Source: Fibrobacterota bacterium (GTDB taxonomy: Bacteria > Fibrobacterota > Chitinivibrionia > Chitinivibrionales > Chitinispirillaceae). Taken from it: a DNA stretch of 64,000 nt. Below the pieces are notes generated by a model that did no database searches, was not told the origin of the DNA, and saw only the letters and a list, made by a program, of their open reading frames with translations. The stretch covers positions 1 through 64,000 of the forward strand of contig JAEYNR010000012.1 of the NCBI GenBank assembly GCA_023412475.1. Direction: 5' to 3'. Shown here in pieces: positions 1 to 8,430 of the stretch. The position numbers were made by a program, and so were the translations under genes. The first letter of the stretch is position 1; each line of letters begins with the position of its first letter.

Positions 1-260
1 ATCTTCATCTTATCACCTTTTGAGTGTTGATTTAATTCCAGCTATTATAAGTTATGTCACCTATAATTTACTGTATTAAACGCCTCAAAGGGTGTTTTTT
101 TATGTCAATATATCGTCCAATTTAGGTCCTAAATAGTTTTTTTTAAATAGTATTAGACTCTTTCATATTGATAAATAGTCCACACCATTTTGACTTAAAA
201 TTCAAGAATTTGGCCATAATTGGGCGATTTTGAATAATCTGAAAAAAGGGTTATAATAGC
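1..260. other. A/T-rich intergenic DNA
   Basis: No reading frame with coding character is visible on either strand. The stretch is rich in A and T runs and lies downstream of the esterase gene that ends at 340. Nothing else is recognisable. Confidence 0.6.
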
Positions 261-301
261 AAAAAAAAATCCTTCTCGAGTGAAGAGAAGAATTTTTTTT
301 T
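261..301 (-). terminator. Rho-independent terminator of the esterase gene
   Basis: Read on the minus strand, an 8-bp stem (TTCTTCTC with GAGAAGGA, one G-U pair) encloses a 7-base loop and is followed by nine T residues. A matching A-tract precedes it, so it could work in both directions. It lies about 40 bases after the stop of the 340-2079 gene. Confidence 0.7.
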
Positions 302-339
302 GCTTTGTATCTGGTGCTTTATTGAGAGAAAATCAGAAC

Positions 340-2079
340 TTAATATTTCTTAATTTTAATTAATTTATTCACATGACCGTCTGTTGAACGAACTATATAA
401 GCGCCAGCTTTCACATTTGATTTTTGTATTTCATGTTTCAATGAAGTCAAATTAGAGGTATTAAATGTTCCCATGTAAGCACCTTGGAGGTTATAAAGGC
501 GACAGCTCTTTACATCTGAATTACTGTATTTTATTGGATTTCGAATTGATGTGTTTCCGTTAGAGAAATTCAGCCAATCAATATCAAACCAGTTTCCTGT
601 GATTTCGAGTCGAATCACATGAGTACCTTTGGAGAGCACAGATGTTTTCGCCGTGACCACGCCATAAGTTGCATAATTGGCATCCGTATTTGGAACCGTG
701 ATATTCTCTGTAATTGGTTCATCACCGATGAACAAGCGGAAAGAAGAACCATCATTTCCAGAAACAACATTAGCTTGCAGGGTATACACACCTTCTGCTT
801 TCACATCGACCGTATACTCCATCCATTCACCCGTTTGTGTATGCCCAACAGCGTAGCCATTTCCAATGCTCTTGATTACATCAACTCGATCATTACGATA
901 ATCCGTTTGTTCTGAAGCAGATCCACCGCCGAGGTCAGAATAAGACGGATTTTCATCAGAACCCACATCATAGTCTTCCACTTCGATTTTGCCGGGTATA
1001 GCCCAAGCAGTACCCTTGTAAGGCATTTGCGGTTTCAAAATAGTCACTGTCATGTCCAATGTCGCTGTTTTATCACCCTCTTTCGCTGTGATGGAGACCG
1101 CATATTGATTGGAGCCGCTCGCTTGATAGGCAGGAGCCTCTTTAAAACTCAAGTCACTTCCATTGAGGACAAACTTATCTTTATCAGCGCCACCACTAAT
1201 GGAAAAAGAAACTGTCCCTTCGCCATTGGTTTCGAGTTTCGCAACTTGAGTTACGCCCGGATTCAAAGAGATTTTTGCTTTTGTCTTAAAACCAAAGCCT
1301 ACAGGACCCAAGGAATAATTTTTAACAAAGTTCCAGATTTCAACACTCGTACCAGAAGGTTCATGGTCCTTTCCTTGTATCGTCACTAAAACCATGTCCA
1401 CCCCCTCATCGCACGGGCCCCAGAAGTCGCGTGTTGTACCGGACTTGGGTTGTGTCGTTGTTGCTTGGCTCGGACAACCATTTCGCGTCCGCCATCCTGA
1501 CACAATATTAGCGACTCCGCTATAATTCACAACACCATCTGAAGTTCCATGTGTATGAATAATGGGAATGGGACGGGAGCTCTGATAAGAATCACCCCCC
1601 ATAAGGTAACCCGAGATAGGAGCAAAGGCGGCAATTTTGTCGGCAATGACTCCCATTGCAAGATAACTGATCATGCCGCCCATGGAAAATCCTCCAAGGT
1701 AAACTCGGTTACGATCAATCTCATAACGTTTTTCCATATCATCAATAATAGCGAGGAAAAACTGAATATCTTTATTCGATGTACTCTTGGTGTTGATGTC
1801 CCATGTAGAAAATCCGGATTGCATGGACTGGGGGTATACCACAGCAAAACGGGCAGTATCCGCCACTTGGTCCCACCGAGTATTCGTGTGCTGGTAATTT
1901 GGGTCTTGGTCCATTCCGTGTATGGAAATAATCAACGGTGATCCAGGTTCAAGGCCCGAAGGCACATAGGTGAGCATCTTTCGCTGATCGCTTCCCACCT
2001 GAAGTGTTTCTAAAACGGGTGCAGCAAAAACACTTGAAATTAAAAATAACCCCAACAGAAATATTTGATTTAGTTTCAT
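340..2079 (-). CDS. Secreted CE1-like esterase with CBM6 and sorting-like tail
   Basis: The 579-aa protein begins with a signal peptide (about 1-19). Residues 25-255 form an alpha/beta hydrolase of the feruloyl esterase/PHB depolymerase type: oxyanion region HGMDQDP, nucleophile Ser132 in GGFSMGG, probable Asp181 in HGTSDG and His239 in GKDHEP. A cadherin-like beta domain (265-350) follows, then a CBM6 (about 360-507) that would bind xylan or related glycans. The last 70 residues resemble the beta-sandwich sorting tails of type IX-like secretion substrates and end in KLIKIKKY. The likely role is removing ester side groups from plant-wall hemicellulose outside the cell. Substrate and the sorting route are inferred; the domains are read from the sequence. 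Confidence 0.85.
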   Translation of the reverse strand: MKLNQIFLLGLFLISSVFAAPVLETLQVGSDQRKMLTYVPSGLEPGSPLIISIHGMDQDPNYQHTNTRWDQVADTARFAVVYPQSMQSGFSTWDINTKSTSNKDIQFFLAIIDDMEKRYEIDRNRVYLGGFSMGGMISYLAMGVIADKIAAFAPISGYLMGGDSYQSSRPIPIIHTHGTSDGVVNYSGVANIVSGWRTRNGCPSQATTTQPKSGTTRDFWGPCDEGVDMVLVTIQGKDHEPSGTSVEIWNFVKNYSLGPVGFGFKTKAKISLNPGVTQVAKLETNGEGTVSFSISGGADKDKFVLNGSDLSFKEAPAYQASGSNQYAVSITAKEGDKTATLDMTVTILKPQMPYKGTAWAIPGKIEVEDYDVGSDENPSYSDLGGGSASEQTDYRNDRVDVIKSIGNGYAVGHTQTGEWMEYTVDVKAEGVYTLQANVVSGNDGSSFRLFIGDEPITENITVPNTDANYATYGVVTAKTSVLSKGTHVIRLEITGNWFDIDWLNFSNGNTSIRNPIKYSNSDVKSCRLYNLQGAYMGTFNTSNLTSLKHEIQKSNVKAGAYIVRSTDGHVNKLIKIKKY

Positions 2080-2307
2080 GAAAACTCCTTATTAGACGAT
2101 AGATATCTTGATCTTTGATCTTTTTTACTTATGAGTTTAAAATAGTGCTTGCACCGTGCTGATACAATTATTTAGCTTAAAAATTCCGGGAAAACAGGCA
2201 CCATTTTCTGAGAAGGTGGTATCAAATTGGCTGAAAACAGGCACAATTTGCCGGTTAAGACAAAATTCACCCTATAGCTATTGAAAGCAAGTTTTTAAAA
2301 ACACACT

Positions 2308-2640
2308 TTAAATGCAGTTTTGCTCGAAGAAATCATAATCTAAAGTAATTTCTTCAGCTACTGTGGTAGGTTCAACTATTACTGGAGGTGGCGGTCTGGG
2401 AATCGCTTCTTTCCACTTGCCACAATGTTTCAGTATCTTTTGAATTGTGGCATCATGTTCTATAAAAGAGATAATCTTCATTATTCCACCACACTTAGGG
2501 CATTTCAAGGGTCTACACTTCGGCAGGCTCAGTGCATCGCTTCATAAACAGCCTTGATAAGAGCGGCCCAAGTCATTCTGCATTTTTTTGTATACGCCGA
2601 TTCCGGCTCCAGTTTTTCCCAATCCTGATCGGCAATAATC
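2308..2640 (-). pseudogene. IS91-type transposase, C-terminal remnant
   Basis: The minus strand first reads WEKLEPESAYTKKCRMTWAA (in one frame, about 2538-2640, continuing LIKAVYE), then, after a short insertion and a frame change, PLKCPKCGGIMKIISFIE up to a stop at 2308. This matches the end of IS91/IS801-type Y2 transposases, which have a Lys/Tyr-rich helix, a VDPL-CPKCGG zinc knuckle, an II-FI segment, a KILKH helix and a Pro-rich tail. The catalytic HUH and tyrosine parts are absent. The inserted segment around 2509-2532 carries the imperfect palindrome CACTGAGCCTGCCGAAGTG. Family assignment rests on motif memory, not a search. The gene is clearly not functional. Confidence 0.7.
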
Positions 2641-2739
2641 GGAGTTGGTGCTGTGTCGCAATAGAGCGACTCGCTTGTAGAAGCAAAAAATGGAAACGCT
2701 ATGAAATATTCATTACAATAATGACAATTGTGCAGACCT

Positions 2740-2769
2740 CTTGTAGGGTACGGCTACCGCGATCTACAA
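2740..2769. repeat. Small imperfect palindrome
   Basis: TTGTAG and CTACAA arms enclose a segment with CGG/CCG complementarity, giving a possible short hairpin. It lies between the transposase remnant and the small secreted-protein ORF. No function is evident. Confidence 0.3.
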
Positions 2770-2841
2770 ATAATTATTGGCAAGCGGATGCACATTTTGA
2801 TATTATATAAAATCAATTTTTAATCAAAGGCAATTAAAAAA

Positions 2842-3039
2842 ATGATACACAAATTCATAGTTCTTAGTTTTGGCATTTTGCTTCTGTATATTAGTATGAG
2901 CTATGCCGATACACAGGTATATTGTGGTGATTATGATGACAGAATGCAATATTATGAATTAGCTAGTTCTAATAATAAAACTGTAACTGATGATATAGAT
3001 TATTACAAAAAATTAGCAACAGGTATTTGCTTAATTTAA
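2842..3039 (+). CDS. Small secreted protein, function unknown
   Basis: The predicted product has 65 aa. Residues 1-22 look like a signal peptide ending in SYA-D. The mature part is polar, with two cysteines (CGDYDD and near the C-terminus). A weak AAAGG-like ribosome site lies 10 or more bases upstream of the ATG. The gene sits in a decayed patch beside a transposase remnant and could be a truncated copy of something longer. I recognise no family. Confidence 0.4.
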   Translation: MIHKFIVLSFGILLLYISMSYADTQVYCGDYDDRMQYYELASSNNKTVTDDIDYYKKLATGICLI

Positions 3040-3161
3040 ATAAGAAAATATTTATCTTTTTTTTTAAAATGCTTTTTGATAATTTACCATCTTTCATATT
3101 TTTTCCACCGGGCGGCGATTCTTTTTTTCTTCCGGGAGGGCTGGCTATCGCAGCCAACGTC

Positions 3162-3232
3162 CACCGGCAGGATGCCATGTCGCCTTATAATACCTAACAC
3201 TAAAGTGTAAGCGGCATGGCAGCCTGCCGGTG
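3162..3232. repeat. 71-bp palindromic element (22-bp arms)
   Basis: The arms CACCGGCAGGATGCCATGTC (3162-3181, extended by GC) and 3211-3232 are reverse complements over 22 bases with two mismatches. The 27-base loop contains a second small palindrome, ACACTAAAGTGT. The element is G/C-rich in A/T-rich surroundings and resembles a REP or MITE-type hairpin. It lies in the decayed patch between the small ORFs. Confidence 0.6.
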
Positions 3233-3275
3233 TTGATGATTGTAAACTGGTACATTCCAAAAAATCTGCTTTTAT

Positions 3276-3461
3276 TTAGCGCGACATTCTTATCTTTGCT
3301 CTCAATCTCTTTATTATTGACTTGAATTCCTTCAAGTCAGAGAAGTCTTTCTGCATGAAGCCTGTAGTTAATTCTCCAACGACTGCTGCCACAACCGCTG
3401 TTATGATTGCACCTATTATCGTTACGGTCTTTTTTGAAGTTGATGGATTTTTTACCAACAA
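3276..3461 (-). CDS. Possible small membrane protein
   Basis: A 61-aa frame has a single hydrophobic segment (about 13-31, IIGAIITAVVAAVVGEL) between a short polar start and a Lys/Arg-rich tail. The only start is TTG, with a stop directly upstream and no clear ribosome site. It could be a remnant or a chance frame. Its composition is reasonable for a one-pass membrane peptide, but support is weak. Confidence 0.25.
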   Translation of the reverse strand: MLVKNPSTSKKTVTIIGAIITAVVAAVVGELTTGFMQKDFSDLKEFKSIIKRLRAKIRMSR

Positions 3462-3481
3462 TTAATACAGGAGTGAATATT

Positions 3482-4585
3482 ATGAAATTAAAAGTACTCG
3501 TCTGAAGTACCATGGCATGTTTTCTGCTTTCTTTTCAGAGTGTTTTTTCGGAAAGTCCCAGGGAATTATTTGATTCCTATATCGGATCTTGAAAATTCAA
3601 TCGTTTTCATGTAATAACATCCGAAGCCGACGCACTGGCACTTGCAGAACGACCTGTCTATAATCCAAATGATGTAATTGTGACTAAAGCTTTAGAGGGC
3701 AATCAAATACTTGCAAGGTTTGCAGCAAAAGAGACTCAAATGTCAGTTAAGCTTGCTGAAGACGAACGCTATACTGCAGATCTTTACATTTTCCCGGGAG
3801 CAAATGATTCCGATCCATTCAGCTTACCAGTAGTATTTCGTGATGCTTTTGATCCAAAAGACGGTAGAAATGTGGAAGAAATCCAGGCAGTGGACGAATA
3901 CTACCACCTTCTAAGGAATGGTCCTTATCGCAGAGTCACCATACACACTATTCAGTGTTTTGATCAGGAAGATGCAACAGGTAACGACGATGTTCAACTA
4001 GAAGTGATATCAGATGGATCCAAAGTTTTTTCTTTGACTCATTCCATTGATGATATTAAAGCGGTTCAGAAAGAGGATCTTGATTACATCTGGCAAGTAG
4101 ACCGGTCGTTTAATCTCTCAAATACTCTTGAATTCAAGATTTACGAAACTGAGATTTTAAGTTCCGACAGTAAAGATTTTCTGGGTTCTTTTAGTGTTTC
4201 ACATTCTTCTGAACCTGGATTATACAAGGAATTTCTTGTAGATAATTGGCATAAAGGTAATTTGTTTAATTACGGTATTACATATAATATCGAAGATATA
4301 GATGTCACACCTGCTCCAGTAAGGCCTGGTGTAAAAAGAGTCAACATCAGCCGTCTTATTGTTCATGAACAGCAGGATGGAACCTTTAATGACAAATCAC
4401 GTATCCGTATCTGGGCCGACGGAAATAAGGTCATGGATGAATCCAAATCCATGGATGACCTGCACGTCATTGGAGCACAGGACAATGGTCATGTCTGGAC
4501 AATTATCAGAGTTTTTGAGTACACGAACTCTTTAAAGATAGATGTCCGGCGGATTGCTGCCGGACTTAATTGTGTAACCTGGTAA
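3482..4585 (+). pseudogene. Secreted beta-domain protein gene with two in-frame TGA codons
   Basis: An AGGAG site lies 8 bases before an ATG at 3482. The frame from there is continuous with the open stretch ending at 4585 except for TGA at 3503-3505 (codon 8) and 3590-3592 (codon 37). If both were Trp, the N-terminus would be an ordinary signal peptide (STMACFLLSFQSVFS) followed by SPRELFDSYIGS-W-KFNRF. The rest holds two related beta-sandwich segments (about 150-230 and 285-355; shared pattern RVTIHTIQCFDQED / RVNISRLIVHEQQD). Trp is coded by TGG elsewhere in the same gene. The second segment ends early, so the 3' end is probably truncated too. The simplest reading is a recently inactivated gene; a short cytosolic product from GTG 3680 is possible. 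Confidence 0.6.
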
Positions 4586-4598
4586 AAGAGAGTACGTT

Positions 4599-6323
4599 TT
4601 ATGGTCTGGTTAGAACAATGATACGTCCATCACCAAAAGTGGTGTCAACCTTGTTACCTGCGACATCGGTAAGACCGGTAAAGTCAATTTCAAGAGTGTC
4701 ATATGAGCCATCTTTATCTCCATCGTCTAGCACCTCCAAGACACCGGATCGCAGACCTGTCCAGATCCATCTGACATTAGTTTCCGCTACTTTGTAAGTG
4801 GAATCACCTCTCATAATTTCATATACTTGATCAAAATAGCTTGCTTCGATAACCTTAATAGCAGGCTTCTTGGTTGTATCCATCGGTTCGGGCAGATAGT
4901 TCATTGAAACAGGGATATCAACATACTTGGCCATCATGCCTATGTTATTAAATCCACTATAGGTGATTGTATTGCGAATAGTGGGAGGCATCTGGTCCTT
5001 TACCGTAAGCGCAGTAGCTGTATTTAGAGGAGAAATTGTGGTGCTGTTTTCTCCAAGTACGATAAATTTAAGCTGCTTTCCAGAATCGAAACTTCCAGAA
5101 GTGTTAATAGTGACAAAAGTATCGTTTGCGGTCCTCAGAAAGATCCATGATGAATCGGATGGTCTTTTCTGGTAAATCTGATAATTTAAAGCATTAGTCA
5201 GTGGTGACCATTTAAGAGTAATCGAAGTGGTGTTGAAATCAACAGTGGTATCTCTGAGCGCATCCAATGCCACAAGATTAGTCACATTGCCTAATGCACC
5301 AGATGTGATAGGTTCGAAGTCACGGAGAAAGAACTCGGTATTGACAAGCGGTTTGCCTGAAATGCTGACAATTCTATTTACAGTCAGGGTATAAGTTTCA
5401 AATGGGTCCCAGTTACCATCATAAGGTCGGATAACAAGCCTTTTATTGCTATTTTGCCAGTCCTTTTGAATCAGAATCCGGCTTACTTGGTTATCGATGA
5501 AAATATCGTCCTGGCTCAACTTGCTGATATCAACAGCTTCGGAAAATTCCAGCACTATGGAATCGGATTTGGTAAAAGTTTCAAGATTATGGCTCATGAC
5601 TATGAAACTGCCAGTGGTGTCTTTTTTCAGAATGATATTTTCTGCCTGGATTGTATCTCCGGCCGATTTGCCATTAAAGGAGAGTGAAATATATTGAACG
5701 TAAGAGAAGTTTCCGTCGCTAAATGGACGTGCGGCGATATTATACTTTGTATGTTCAGATAGATTAGTAAAGATGTAGGTGCCGTTTGCGGAAGTAGTGG
5801 TTTTCAGCGGATTCTGAAACTTTTGATCTTTGAGACTAATAAGCTGACATTCAATCATAGCACCATTTGCCGGATAATATTTGCCCTCTTTTTCATAAAA
5901 AATATTGCCTCTTACAGCAGCACCCTTTTTTGCCAGGAAAAATTCATCGTTTGATTGGTTCACTATGGGAACGGTATTGCTGTTTGGATCTATGGTTAAA
6001 CTCAACTGGTCGTATATTTCTTCAAAACCGGCTTTACTGCAGGTGATTATGTAGTCACCAGGTTTAATGGAATCAAAGACTACTGTGCCTTTTGAGTCCG
6101 TAAGAGATGAGTCTACACCGATGATACTAACTGTTGCGTCGGAAACTGGAGCCATTGAGTGAATATCAAACACTTTGAGAATAACTTTGGCCTCTGTAAG
6201 TGCCTGCTCGTAATCGATTTTTTTGCTGGAATCAACAGGAAGCAGGGTTCTTTCACAGTTCAGATTAAGTAAAAAACAGACGCATGCAAGCAGAGCATAT
6301 GTATAAGCCCGTATCTTACGCAT
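4599..6323 (-). CDS. Lipoprotein with carboxypeptidase-regulatory and Ig-like domains
   Basis: The 574-aa product has a hydrophobic leader followed by Cys23; the lipobox (NLNC) is not canonical, so lipidation is likely but not certain. Residues 45-105 and 130-205 look like carboxypeptidase-regulatory (transthyretin-like) beta domains, with patterns such as VTDSKG-TVVFDSIKPGDY. An Ig-like domain of the SbsA/Big_5 type spans about 236-335 and a fibronectin-like domain about 350-435. No catalytic motif is seen. It is probably a cell-surface structural or adhesive lipoprotein. It stands alone, facing the 3482-4585 pseudogene tail to tail (13 bases apart). Confidence 0.75.
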   Translation of the reverse strand: MRKIRAYTYALLACVCFLLNLNCERTLLPVDSSKKIDYEQALTEAKVILKVFDIHSMAPVSDATVSIIGVDSSLTDSKGTVVFDSIKPGDYIITCSKAGFEEIYDQLSLTIDPNSNTVPIVNQSNDEFFLAKKGAAVRGNIFYEKEGKYYPANGAMIECQLISLKDQKFQNPLKTTTSANGTYIFTNLSEHTKYNIAARPFSDGNFSYVQYISLSFNGKSAGDTIQAENIILKKDTTGSFIVMSHNLETFTKSDSIVLEFSEAVDISKLSQDDIFIDNQVSRILIQKDWQNSNKRLVIRPYDGNWDPFETYTLTVNRIVSISGKPLVNTEFFLRDFEPITSGALGNVTNLVALDALRDTTVDFNTTSITLKWSPLTNALNYQIYQKRPSDSSWIFLRTANDTFVTINTSGSFDSGKQLKFIVLGENSTTISPLNTATALTVKDQMPPTIRNTITYSGFNNIGMMAKYVDIPVSMNYLPEPMDTTKKPAIKVIEASYFDQVYEIMRGDSTYKVAETNVRWIWTGLRSGVLEVLDDGDKDGSYDTLEIDFTGLTDVAGNKVDTTFGDGRIIVLTRP

Positions 6324-6511
6324 TATTCCTCCTTCTGGATTTATTGAAACAGTAATACTTTTTGGTTATTATTTTGTTTGCATTAGTCATTGATGAAATA
6401 TTAATCCTATCAAGAATATTGTCTGATGAAACGCAACTTAATATATATTATATATATAAGTTTGCAAAAATAAATTTATAATTTTAAACGCTTTATTGGA
6501 AGGAATGTACC

Positions 6512-7231
6512 ATGCACAGTATAAGGAGTTGTATCCTATGTTTTGTAATGGTATCGGTATTTGTTGCTCAGAAAGCAGAGTCGCAGGTTCCGGCTACATC
6601 AGAAAAACTTTTAAAAACCGGTATCGGTTTTCAGTTGGGTGTCAGATTTCATCAACCAGATCAGGTAAATCAATATATCACTGACCTCAATGATGCTTTT
6701 CTTCAAGGGTATATTACCGGTCCGATCGAAAAAAAGAGTCTGGGGCCTGGGGTGTTTCTAAGTGTGAACGGAATATTCGATGTCGGTCCGCTTTTCAGTG
6801 CAGTACCTTTTGCTCAAAGCATGTGGGCAGGAAAGCAGATGTATTTCACAGGTGGTCCGGCAGCAAACATTCATGTAAATAGCTACACTGCTATGGGGGG
6901 GCTTAACCTGTGGCTACGCGTAATTAATCAGGAAATCTTAAAACTAAGAATCGGTGCGGGAGTATACGGAACATACAGCTATGTTACTACTACCGGTGAT
7001 GTGTTACACCGCAGGATTAAAGGAAGCGGAGCTGGTGGAAGAGGACTTCTGGGAACTGAGTTTCGATTAAATGAAAAAACCGTCCTGACATTTGATTTTG
7101 GTGTACCTTTCGGTAAATCCAAACTTTATGCAACTGATCCTATGAAAGTTGACGGCGTTGCAGTGAAATATCCCAATAAACTGGACCATTTCGGCTTTGA
7201 GTTGTCCCCTGGAATAGTGTTTTATTTCTAG
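6512..7231 (+). CDS. Predicted outer-membrane beta-barrel protein
   Basis: The product has 239 aa with a signal peptide (about 1-24), then alternating amphipathic strands rich in Gly and aromatic residues, and ends in the terminal aromatic signature GIVFYF expected for barrels inserted by the Bam machinery. A GGAAGG ribosome site precedes ATG 6512 by 8 bases. No specific family is recognised. Its 4599-6323 neighbour is divergent, so the two may share the A/T-rich 6324-6511 control region. Confidence 0.7.
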   Translation: MHSIRSCILCFVMVSVFVAQKAESQVPATSEKLLKTGIGFQLGVRFHQPDQVNQYITDLNDAFLQGYITGPIEKKSLGPGVFLSVNGIFDVGPLFSAVPFAQSMWAGKQMYFTGGPAANIHVNSYTAMGGLNLWLRVINQEILKLRIGAGVYGTYSYVTTTGDVLHRRIKGSGAGGRGLLGTEFRLNEKTVLTFDFGVPFGKSKLYATDPMKVDGVAVKYPNKLDHFGFELSPGIVFYF

Positions 7232-7803
7232 CAGAGTGTCGGAATTGTATTAGTTTTGAAATCGGGATGTGAATTCATCCCGATATGAAGTTTGCCCTCC
7301 CGGAAAATGTCTGGCCCAAAAACTGTGCTTAGCTTCTTTAACGAAAACCCCATATCTTCTTTTATCGATGAGGCGAAAATTCTGAAAGAAATAAAATATG
7401 AATGTTGAAAGGGATTGTCTGTCACTGTTTAGAGCCCTTCTGACTGGGATTCAGGGAAATACCTATCCAGATAGATCATCTCTCTCTTGTTTCCAGCAGG
7501 ATTGAAGATGAGTTTGTCATAAGAAACCGGGCTTGATTATTAAATTTTTAATGAAAATTGGTTAAAAAAACGGAAGATCTTCGGCATGATGGTTATCTGC
7601 CCAGTGACCGGAGATGAAAGCTTAAGAATTAAAAAATCAACTCTGGGAGACGGGTATTTTTCTTGATAGGCAGTACAGTTGCAAATCAATCCAGCTAATG
7701 CTTCGCTTGGAAAAGATCGTAGTACTGGCTGATTCTCCGTATCGGTGGATGACCACCAAATTAGACAGCAAAATGAATGCAGTACAAACAACTGTTTTGG
7801 GAT
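7232..7803. other. Long intergenic region without a convincing gene
   Basis: Frames of up to about 83 codons exist but none has a ribosome site or recognisable composition. A plus-strand frame around 7640-7800 (starting NQLWETGIFLDRQYSCK) may be a remnant but I cannot place it. Confidence 0.4.
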
Positions 7804-7836
7804 AAAAAAAGAGAGTGGCTATTGAAACCACTCCCT
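7804..7836 (-). terminator. Terminator after the SH3-like protein gene
   Basis: On the minus strand GAGTGG and CCACTC pair over a 9-base loop and are followed by TCTTTTTTT. It lies about 30 bases past the stop at 7864. Confidence 0.7.
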
Positions 7837-7863
7837 AAATTCAGAATAAATTATTAATCAAAA

Positions 7864-8304
7864 CTATTTAGTCTGGCGTTCGACAGTTTCCTTATCGATG
7901 TTTTCGCGAAGTGCATCCTTGAATGATCTATCTAGACTGATAGGATCAGCATTTGGATCATCGGTATCGATAATGTATACGGGTGTTGGGTTATCCAGAT
8001 ATCCCACAACTTCGGCATTATCGAAAACGAAAGTTTTGCTTTTGCCGGAGAGTACAGAGACTTCCTTCTTTTCCACCCATCCGATAGTGCCGTCGGAAGT
8101 TTTAATTTTATGCATATCTCTTTTGCTATCAAGCACCTGCAAGCGATCGCTGGTGCCTACAGTCTGAATGGCTTCTTCGTATAATTGACGGGTATCGCTT
8201 TTGTAGACCTTAACTCCCTCTTTAACCGGCTGTGCAATTTTTTGTGCCGAAGCAAAAAAGGTAATGGTCGAAACCAGCAACACGGTCCATCTAATTAATC
8301 GCAT
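7864..8304 (-). CDS. Secreted SH3-like domain protein
   Basis: The 146-aa product has a signal peptide (MRLIRWTVLLVSTITFFASA) and a bacterial SH3-like fold about 30-90: VYKSDTR...LQVLDSKRDMHKIKTSDG, then TIGWVEKKEV, the classic end of an SH3b repeat. The start at 8304 is chosen because AGGAG lies 7 bases upstream and the signal peptide begins there; an upstream in-frame ATG at 8346 would add 14 polar residues. Such domains usually bind peptidoglycan or other wall ligands in the periplasm. The C-terminal 60 residues are not recognised. Confidence 0.75.
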   Translation of the reverse strand: MRLIRWTVLLVSTITFFASAQKIAQPVKEGVKVYKSDTRQLYEEAIQTVGTSDRLQVLDSKRDMHKIKTSDGTIGWVEKKEVSVLSGKSKTFVFDNAEVVGYLDNPTPVYIIDTDDPNADPISLDRSFKDALRENIDKETVERQTK

Positions 8305-8430
8305 AAATTTGCTCCTTTTTATGATACTACCCAACTTAAGGGACATTTTCGTTTATTATATCATAGTATAATAAATTCTCATATTGAATGCAACAGCAAA
8401 GAATAAATTGTTTTAGGCAATGCATAAAGA

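Noticed and set aside
2532..2810. Plus-strand 92-codon ORF
   Set aside because: It is the antisense of the transposase relic and has no coding character.
3503..3592. Selenocysteine codons
   Set aside because: One TGA lies in the signal peptide and no hairpin is evident directly after either TGA; Trp-to-stop mutation is simpler.
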